Positions 7,813 to 16,089 of a DNA stretch of 18,398 nucleotides are shown here, piece after piece. The DNA comes from CALHVX01 sp964640725. Lineage in GTDB: Bacteria; Pseudomonadota; Gammaproteobacteria; Pseudomonadales; Azotimanducaceae. The stretch spans positions 1-18,398 of the forward strand of contig CAZXIJ010000048.1 in assembly GCA_964640725.1 (NCBI GenBank), given 5' to 3'. Under the pieces are notes generated by a model. It ran no database searches. It was not told the DNA's origin and saw nothing but the letters and a program-made list of their open reading frames with translations. The translations under genes and the position numbers were made by a program. Positions within the stretch are counted from its first letter, which is position 1, and each line of letters begins with the position of its first letter.

Positions 7813-7977
7813 CTAGGGCTTCGGCTTCCGAAGCCCGCTCAACCCCACCAGTTCCAGCACGCTGCCGATCGCCATGCCGGCGATCCCGACGGCCTTCATG
7901 TCCAGACCGAACAGGGCGTAGGCGCCGAACAGAAACAGGGCACTGCCTGCTGCGATGTTGACGATGGCTTGGTTCAT
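7813..7977 (-). CDS. small two-helix inner-membrane protein, unknown function
   Basis: A 54-residue protein starting MNQAIVNIAAG. The ATG at 7977 is chosen because GAGGAG lies nine bases upstream; an in-frame ATG 12 codons earlier has a charged start and no ribosome site. Two hydrophobic segments (about residues 5-19 and 24-44) are separated by a short LDMK turn, and the protein ends in a basic tail LRKPKP. It is therefore probably a helical hairpin in the inner membrane with both ends in the cytoplasm. It stands alone on the minus strand between the receptor and ppdK, so context gives no function. The ribosome site, the hydrophobic pattern and the frame opposite no other gene argue that it is real. 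Confidence 0.6.
   Translation of the reverse strand: MNQAIVNIAAGSALFLFGAYALFGLDMKAVGIAGMAIGSVLELVGLSGLRKPKP
7816..7836. terminator. hairpin between convergent genes, possible bidirectional terminator
   Basis: GGGCTTCGG (7816-7824), loop CTT, then CCGAAGCCC (7828-7836) form a perfect nine-pair stem. It lies 23 bases after the receptor stop and inside the last codons of the minus-strand small gene. Neither strand has a T run after the stem, so it is not a textbook intrinsic terminator. Its position at a convergent gene junction is the main support. Confidence 0.4.
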
Positions 7978-8198
7978 GGGCTGGCGCTCCTCGGCAGATG
8001 CTTGGCGCGGCACTGATCAGGAAAGCTGCACAAAAAACAGCAACCGGATTGTCGGTGGGCGCTGCCGCATTTCATCTTTCTCACAGGTCTGACACACACT
8101 CGCCGTCACTGCGCATCCGCGAGCGACTAGTATGTCTCGGGCGTGCGCGTCTCGCGACGGCACCGTTCCGCCTTTAGCCAGAAACCGGATCCCCGACT
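7978..8198 (+). promoter_or_regulatory. 221-bp intergenic region, presumed ppdK promoter
   Basis: This gap lies between the divergent small membrane gene and ppdK and should contain both promoters. The best -10-like hexamer for ppdK is TAGTAT (8128-8133), but the base run 17 positions upstream (GTCACT) is a poor -35 match. No riboswitch, strong palindrome or known operator was recognised. The ppdK ATG has only a weak upstream purine run (GGAT). Confidence 0.25.
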
Positions 8199-10799
<2,601 letters not shown>

Positions 10800-10841
10800 C
10801 CGGTTGGCCGATTTGTAGCGCTGTTCCATTTCCTGCTTCGA

Positions 10842-10868
10842 TCCTGCGCCGCTTGCGGCAGCGCAGGA
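10842..10868. terminator. hairpin between ppdK and the convergent exported-protein gene
   Basis: TCCTGCGC (10842-10849) pairs with GCGCAGGA (10861-10868), an eight-pair stem around an 11-base loop that can add a CGC/GCG inner stem. It lies 43 bases after the ppdK stop and 16 bases beyond the end of the minus-strand gene. No T run follows on either strand, so intrinsic termination is uncertain; it may mark the shared 3' boundary. Confidence 0.4.
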
Positions 10869-10883
10869 CCGAGCAACAGGCGG

Positions 10884-11330
10884 TTACTTGAACTCGACGG
10901 ACTGCAGCAGGTACTCGCCAACGATCTCGCGCAGCTCCGGATAGGTGTCGGCGACCGTTTCGTTGCGCTTGGTCTTCTTTTCGCTCCACTCTTTCATGAA
11001 GGCGTCGTACTTGGCCTTGCTCGGGCCGTAGTCGCCGAGATCTTTTAAGTTCACGATCAGCACGACATTAAAGTCGCCGCTCTCCGGCAGGACGCTGAAG
11101 TAGATGCCGTAGTCGGTGATGTGCCCGAGCTTCTTGGCGACCTCGTTGGACTCGACCCAGGTCTGTTTCAGGCCTTCGAGGTAGTCCTCGCCCTTACCGG
11201 CATTGACCTTGACGGTGGTCATGGAGATCACGGCGTCGCTCAGTTCGTAGTCCTCGAACATCTTCATGTCGGCGGTGGCCCAGCTGCTCAGCGCGAGCGC
11301 GCAGAGGCCCAGTAGCATTCGGTATCCCAT
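10884..11330 (-). CDS. small exported protein of unknown function
   Basis: A 148-residue protein. Residues 1-21 form a signal peptide (MGYR, hydrophobic core LLGLCALALSSW, cleavage after ATA), so the mature protein of about 127 residues is periplasmic or secreted. The rest is a strand-helix-strand pattern: VISMTTVKV (34-42), a helix through EDYLEGLKQTW, YGIYFSVLP and NVVLIVNLKDL, then a basic helix with MKEWSEKKTKRNETV. This looks like a dimeric ferredoxin-like barrel (ABM/NIPSNAP type), which is inference only. No catalytic motif is visible and the mature part lacks Cys. The start is supported by GAGGA six bases before the ATG. It is divergent from the winged-helix regulator at 11472, which could control it. 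Confidence 0.72.
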   Translation of the reverse strand: MGYRMLLGLCALALSSWATADMKMFEDYELSDAVISMTTVKVNAGKGEDYLEGLKQTWVESNEVAKKLGHITDYGIYFSVLPESGDFNVVLIVNLKDLGDYGPSKAKYDAFMKEWSEKKTKRNETVADTYPELREIVGEYLLQSVEFK

Positions 11331-11361
11331 AGGATTTCCTCAATGGTGGATGGTTTTTTTG

Positions 11362-11375
11362 CAGAGCCGGCTCTG
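11362..11375. promoter_or_regulatory. perfect 14-bp palindrome in divergent intergenic region
   Basis: CAGAGCCGGCTCTG is self-complementary and sits 32 bases upstream of the exported-protein start, in the 141-bp gap before the regulator at 11472. A T run (11354-11360) lies on the wrong side of the stem for a plus-strand terminator and reads as A on the minus strand, so termination is unlikely. A regulator-binding site or a leader hairpin is the alternative; neither can be shown here. Confidence 0.3.
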
Positions 11376-11471
11376 AGGGCCGGTCAGGCGCGCTATGGAA
11401 GCAAAATTGACCAATAAAACCATGAAGAAAATGTCCTGAATTACGTGCGAAAATAGTCTGATGCGCCAATC

Positions 11472-13103
11472 ATGCGATCTTTTACGGCCATACGGACGTT
11501 CCGATTGACCCACCTTGTCCCGCCAGCTGAAACCAATTCGCTCCCGGCGACGGAGCGTTTCATGGTGGGTGAGCTGGTCGTCGAGCCGCGCCGCGGAGCC
11601 GTTTCCGGTGCCTGCGGGGAGTTTCACCTGGAGCCCAAGGTCATGGCGCTGCTGGTGCGGCTGGCCCAGAGCCCGCTGCACGTGCTGTCCCGGCAGGATC
11701 TGCTGGACAGCGTGTGGGCCAGGGTAGAGGTCAGCGACCAGGTTCTGACCCGGGCGATATCCACCCTGCGACGCGTGTTGGACCAGGGCGATGGGCGTCA
11801 CTCTCTCATCCAGACAGTGTCCAAGCAGGGCTACCGGCTGACGGTTCCGGTGCGCCCCGCGGCCACGGCCACGGCTACGACTACGGCAAGGCCAACCGCT
11901 GCGGCCGCGACCCGCCTGCCTGAGGGCGACGCGGTGGCGGTATTGCCTCTGCAGCTGATGGAGACCGCGGCCGATCGGGCTTTTCTGGGGTTGGGCATGG
12001 CGCGGGACCTGACGCATCTGCTGTCCCAGATCCCGGGGCTGCGCATGATCGCTTCGGTCAGCGCTGAGCGCGCCGCGGCCGAGCAGGCGGACGCGGTTCG
12101 CGCGGCCACCGATCTCGGAGCGCGCTATCTCGTGACCGGCAGCCTCGAAAGCCGCGCCACGACCGTGCGCGTTCGGGTGGCCCTGAGCGACGTTCGCAGT
12201 CACGAGCAGATCTGGTCCGGCCGCTACGATGCCATGGTCGCAGAGCTGTTCCAGGTGCAGGACGAGCTGGTGCTGCAGATTGGGCGCTCGCTCTCAAGCG
12301 CGCTGGCTCTGGGCCATGTTCAACGCATCGAGTCCAAGGCGGTCTTCGACCTGACGGCCTACGAGTCCATGCAGCTGGCCGAGAGCGCGCGCCGGCGCTA
12401 CAGCCGGGAAGCCTCCGAGTTTATTGTGTTGAAGCTGACGGCAGCCCTGGAGCTGCAGCCGGAGAACGGCGTGGCGCACGCGCTGCTGGCGATGCAGCTG
12501 TCGCAGAACCTGGTCAGCCGCTGGGCGGACGATGGGGCGGCGACCGCTGCCGCGGCGGCGTATCATCTGGACCGAGCGATGCAGCTCGCTGGCAACGACA
12601 GCCGGGTCCTCATGGCCGCTGGCGTTGCTGCCCTGATGCGCGGCGATCATGCCCATGCCCTGGCGTTGCTGCAGGACTCCCTTGCGGCTAACCCGAACGA
12701 GGCACACACGCTCGCTGAACTGGGCACGGCGCGCTACTTCGTGACGCGCGAGCTGGCCCCGAGTATCGCCATGATTGAGGCGGCAGAAAGTGCGGCGCCC
12801 GATCACCCGCGGTTCGGGATCTGGGCCTACCGCCGGGGGATCTGCAGCTACGAAGCCGGCGAGATTGCAGCAGCGATCGCCGCCTACGAGCAGGCCATCG
12901 CCCGTATGCCGGCCTACTACCACGTACACTTCACCAAGGCAGTGGCGCTGGCGGCTGCGGGCCATCTCGCGGCAGCCCGGGCGTCAATTCGCCGCGGGCA
13001 GGCGCTGGCTCCGGGGGCCAGCTATCAGGACTACGAGGTGGGCGTCCTGGCCTTCGGCCTGACAGTTCCCGGGGCCGTGCGCGTCCAGCTGCGATCGCTG
13101 TGA
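11472..13103 (+). CDS. winged-helix regulator with TolB-like and TPR domains (CadC-type, soluble)
   Basis: A 543-residue protein. Residues about 31-125 are an OmpR/PhoB-type winged helix (FHLEPKVMALLVRLAQ, LLDSVWA, VLTRAISTLRRVL, IQTVSKQGYRL). A low-complexity Ala/Thr linker (about 128-150) follows, then a TolB-like region (about 152-282; AVAVLPLQ, ARDLTHLLSQIPGLRMIA, ARYLVTGSLES, EQIWSGRYDA) of the kind seen in CadC-like and adenylate-cyclase-associated proteins, then several TPR-like helical pairs (about 310-520). Unlike CadC, no transmembrane helix lies between the DNA-binding and sensor parts, so it should be cytoplasmic. The ATG at 11472 lacks a ribosome site; the ATG at 11562 has GGAG six bases upstream and would start right at the winged helix, so the true start is uncertain. 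It is convergent with the GGDEF/EAL gene (13-base gap) and divergent from the small exported-protein gene. The signal and targets are unknown. Confidence 0.83.
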   Translation: MRSFTAIRTFRLTHLVPPAETNSLPATERFMVGELVVEPRRGAVSGACGEFHLEPKVMALLVRLAQSPLHVLSRQDLLDSVWARVEVSDQVLTRAISTLRRVLDQGDGRHSLIQTVSKQGYRLTVPVRPAATATATTTARPTAAAATRLPEGDAVAVLPLQLMETAADRAFLGLGMARDLTHLLSQIPGLRMIASVSAERAAAEQADAVRAATDLGARYLVTGSLESRATTVRVRVALSDVRSHEQIWSGRYDAMVAELFQVQDELVLQIGRSLSSALALGHVQRIESKAVFDLTAYESMQLAESARRRYSREASEFIVLKLTAALELQPENGVAHALLAMQLSQNLVSRWADDGAATAAAAAYHLDRAMQLAGNDSRVLMAAGVAALMRGDHAHALALLQDSLAANPNEAHTLAELGTARYFVTRELAPSIAMIEAAESAAPDHPRFGIWAYRRGICSYEAGEIAAAIAAYEQAIARMPAYYHVHFTKAVALAAAGHLAAARASIRRGQALAPGASYQDYEVGVLAFGLTVPGAVRVQLRSL

Positions 13104-13116
13104 ACGAGCGTCAGCG

Positions 13117-16089
13117 CTACAGCACCAGGTGCAGCAGGTCGACGTCCTGGTCGGCGCGATAGATGCCCTTGCGCTCGATGTAGCTGGTCAGATCTGCCAG
13201 CGGCATGGGCTTCGCAAACAGATAGCCCTGAATGTCTCGGCATCCCATTCTTACCAGGCAGTCGCGCTCCAATTCGTTCTCAACCCCTTCGGCCACCACC
13301 TGCTTGTCCATGGACTGCGCCATGTGCAGGATCGCCTGGACCACGGCCTGATTGCCGGGCGCGTACTGAATGTCCTTGACGAAGCTACGGTCGATCTTGA
13401 TCACGTCCACAGGCATTTCCAGCAGCAGGTTCAGCGACGAGTAGGCGGTGCCGAAGTCGTCCAGCGCGACCTGCACGCCGGCATCCCGCAGCTCGTTCAG
13501 GATTGAGCGGGCCAGCTCGAAGTTGTCGAGCATGGACGATTCGGTAATCTCGACCTCGATCTGCTCCGGCCGGGCCTTGCCGGAGCGGATGATCGACAGA
13601 ATCCGCCGGGCGGTGGCCGGGTCGCACAGCTCCTGGGGCGACACGTTGACCGAAACGCGAATGCCCTCGATGCCGGTATGGCTCACGTCCCGGCACACCC
13701 GGGCCACGATCCAGTCCGTGAGCCGGTCGATCACGCCGATCTGCTCGGCAACGGCAATGAACTCCATGGGCCCGATGTTGCCCAGCTCCGGGTGCTCCCA
13801 GCGGGCGAGGGCCTCGACGCCGCTGACCTGGCCCGTGTGCGCGTTGATTTTCGGCTGGTAGACAACCCGCAACCCGTCGTTGTCGATGGCCTGCCTGAGC
13901 TCTGCAGCGATGCGCGTGTTCTTGATGGCCCGTGCGTCCAGGTCGCTGGAAAAATACGCGTTGCCGGAAGCTTTGGGCGATCGTTTCTGTGCGTAGCTGC
14001 GCGCCAGGCTCGCGTTGCGGATCAGCACTTCGGCGTCGTCGCTGTCGTTGGGGTACACCGCGATGCCGCAGTGCACCTGGTTCACGATCTCCGAGCCGTT
14101 GACCAGGAACGGCGCTTCCAGCGCCTGGGTAATGCGGCTGGCAATCTTTGGCACGGAGTCGACGGCGTCCAGGTCGACGATCAGCAGGGCCAGCTCGTTG
14201 AAGGCAATGCGTGACAGGGTCAGTTCCTGCTCGTTGAACGCAACGCCGATGCTGTCGACGGCGCGCACCACGCGCTCCAGCCGGTCCGAAGCCTGCTTCA
14301 GAATCTGCTCTGCCGCGTCGCCGCCGCCGTTGTCGTTGGCGTACTCGTAAGCGGAAAGGCTCACGGACACGACCGCGGCGAGGTTGTCGTTGCGGACGCT
14401 GAGCTTGATGCCCTGCGTGACCCGATCCAGAAACAGGTAGCGGTTCGGCAGCCCGGTCAGGGAGTCGTGCATGGATTGGTGGGTAATCTCTGCCGCCTGG
14501 CTCTGGATGATGGTGTTCATGCGGCTGACGCGACTCTTGAGCGACTCGATGAGCGCTTCGTCGGCCTGGGGCGCGGCGGGCTCTGATACTGGTGCGGGGT
14601 TGTCCCGCTGATAGCCGTCATCGTAGGTGCAGGATTGGTTACGGCCGGTTTCCTTGGCCTGGTACAGGGCGCGGTCAGCCAGTTCCAGCAGCTCGTGCTC
14701 GGTTTTGATTTGCGCGTCCCGGGCCGCGATCCCGATGCTGGCGGTCAGCTCTGGCATCGGCAGGGAGTGCGCCTTGACCAGCGCGCTGATCGCAGCGCGT
14801 GCGCGCTCCGCCAGCTGCTGCGCTTCCGGCAGCAGGGCGCCGGGCAGGACCACGGCAAACTCTTCGCCGCCGTAGCGGCCCACGGTGCCGACGTCCTTGA
14901 ACTGGTCGCCCAGCACCTCGGCGACCAGGCGGATCACCTGGTCGCCCATGGCATGCCCGTAGTTGTCGTTCACCCGCTTGAAGTGGTCGATGTCCACCAT
15001 CAGCGCGCACAGGTCTGCCCCTTGCTCAGCGGCGCTGGCAAAGTGCTGGCTGTAGCGCTCCATAAAGGCCCGGCGGTTGAGCTGGCCGGAAAGCGCGTCG
15101 AAGTTGGCAAGCTGCTCCAGCTCGCGATTCTTTTGCTCGATGATGATCTGGGTTTCGCCCAGTTCCGAGAGCATTTCGGCCAGCTGCTCGTTCTTGGCTT
15201 CCAGCGGGGTCACGTCGTCGAAGGTGACCAACGCACCGAGAGACTTGCCGTTGCCGTCATCGATCGGCGACGCGTTGACCGTAAAGGTGCGGGAGGTGCC
15301 GCCGTCCAGAAAGCGCAGCGGCATGCTTTTGATGGACTCGCCGCGCTCCAGGGCGATCTGCCAGGGCAGGGCTTCCTGCTCGTTGCCGCTCAGGTCCCAG
15401 CTGTACTCGCCGGGGTCGTGCCCGAGCAGGTTGGCGGGCTCAGTTCCGAAGTGATTCGCGAAAGCCCGGTTGGCCAGCAGGATCCTGTGCTGCTCGTCGA
15501 CAACCAACACCCCTTCAGAAAGCGTGTCGAAGGCCGCGTTCACCCGTTTGGGAACCACCTTTGACGGGTTCAGCGCCGTCATCGCCTTGAGCAGTAACAG
15601 GTAGAACGAGAACAGGCAGGAGCCCGCCAGGAATAGCAGGAACAGCAAGGTGTCCTGCGGCATCCCAATCAGCCGCAGGCCCCAGTCTTCTAGCGCCTGG
15701 AACTGAATGCGCACTTCGCCCCAGCGCTGCCGCCCTTCAAAAATGGGGATGCGCAGGTCGTTCAGGGACGAAGCTTCGCCCTTGCTGCTGCCGGATTGCT
15801 CCTGACCGTAGCGCGCGAGCGCCGTGCCGTCCTTGCGCTCGATAACCGCATAGACCACATCGTCGTTGCGCCCGACCAGCTCGCGAATGGTTTCCCGGGC
15901 GACATCGGTGCTGCCGCGCGCAATCGACGTGGACAGCTGCACGGCCAGGGTCTCTCCGAGCACTCGCCGATGCTCCCGAGCCTGCTCTTCCGGTCTGGGC
16001 AGAAGCTCCAGAAAGTCGGCAACGAACACGGTACTGATCACCAGCGCGACCATGCAGGCGGCAAGCTTCAGCTGAGGTCCAATCTTCAT
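13117..16089 (-). CDS. membrane PAS-GGDEF-GGDEF(degenerate)-EAL cyclic-di-GMP signalling protein
   Basis: A 990-residue protein. TM1 (about 7-27) and TM2 (about 147-169) enclose a periplasmic sensor of about 120 residues. A PAS domain (about 183-297) and a coiled coil (about 297-328) lead to GGDEF-1 (about 328-490) with DIDHFKRVND and the active signature GGEEF at 407-411; the usual RxxD product-inhibition site is absent. A second GGDEF-like domain (about 537-715) begins SLTGLPNR, but its signature is AFNEL (629-633), so it should be inactive. The EAL domain (about 725-975) keeps EAL (759-761), NVSPQEL, EITES, DDFG (877-880), K898, E934 and QGYLFAKP, so phosphodiesterase activity is likely. 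It could therefore both make and break cyclic-di-GMP. Its ATG overlaps the stop of the upstream envelope-protein gene by four bases, implying translational coupling. Confidence 0.93.
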   Translation of the reverse strand: MKIGPQLKLAACMVALVISTVFVADFLELLPRPEEQAREHRRVLGETLAVQLSTSIARGSTDVARETIRELVGRNDDVVYAVIERKDGTALARYGQEQSGSSKGEASSLNDLRIPIFEGRQRWGEVRIQFQALEDWGLRLIGMPQDTLLFLLFLAGSCLFSFYLLLLKAMTALNPSKVVPKRVNAAFDTLSEGVLVVDEQHRILLANRAFANHFGTEPANLLGHDPGEYSWDLSGNEQEALPWQIALERGESIKSMPLRFLDGGTSRTFTVNASPIDDGNGKSLGALVTFDDVTPLEAKNEQLAEMLSELGETQIIIEQKNRELEQLANFDALSGQLNRRAFMERYSQHFASAAEQGADLCALMVDIDHFKRVNDNYGHAMGDQVIRLVAEVLGDQFKDVGTVGRYGGEEFAVVLPGALLPEAQQLAERARAAISALVKAHSLPMPELTASIGIAARDAQIKTEHELLELADRALYQAKETGRNQSCTYDDGYQRDNPAPVSEPAAPQADEALIESLKSRVSRMNTIIQSQAAEITHQSMHDSLTGLPNRYLFLDRVTQGIKLSVRNDNLAAVVSVSLSAYEYANDNGGGDAAEQILKQASDRLERVVRAVDSIGVAFNEQELTLSRIAFNELALLIVDLDAVDSVPKIASRITQALEAPFLVNGSEIVNQVHCGIAVYPNDSDDAEVLIRNASLARSYAQKRSPKASGNAYFSSDLDARAIKNTRIAAELRQAIDNDGLRVVYQPKINAHTGQVSGVEALARWEHPELGNIGPMEFIAVAEQIGVIDRLTDWIVARVCRDVSHTGIEGIRVSVNVSPQELCDPATARRILSIIRSGKARPEQIEVEITESSMLDNFELARSILNELRDAGVQVALDDFGTAYSSLNLLLEMPVDVIKIDRSFVKDIQYAPGNQAVVQAILHMAQSMDKQVVAEGVENELERDCLVRMGCRDIQGYLFAKPMPLADLTSYIERKGIYRADQDVDLLHLVL

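Noticed and set aside
11351..11375. Intrinsic terminator formed by the T run and palindrome
   Set aside because: The T run precedes the stem on the plus strand and is an A run on the minus strand, so the order is wrong for either direction.
11859..11892. Simple-sequence repeat (acggcc/acggct) as a phase-variable tract
   Set aside because: The units are imperfect and encode a flexible Ala/Thr linker; no long perfect homopolymer or tandem run exists.
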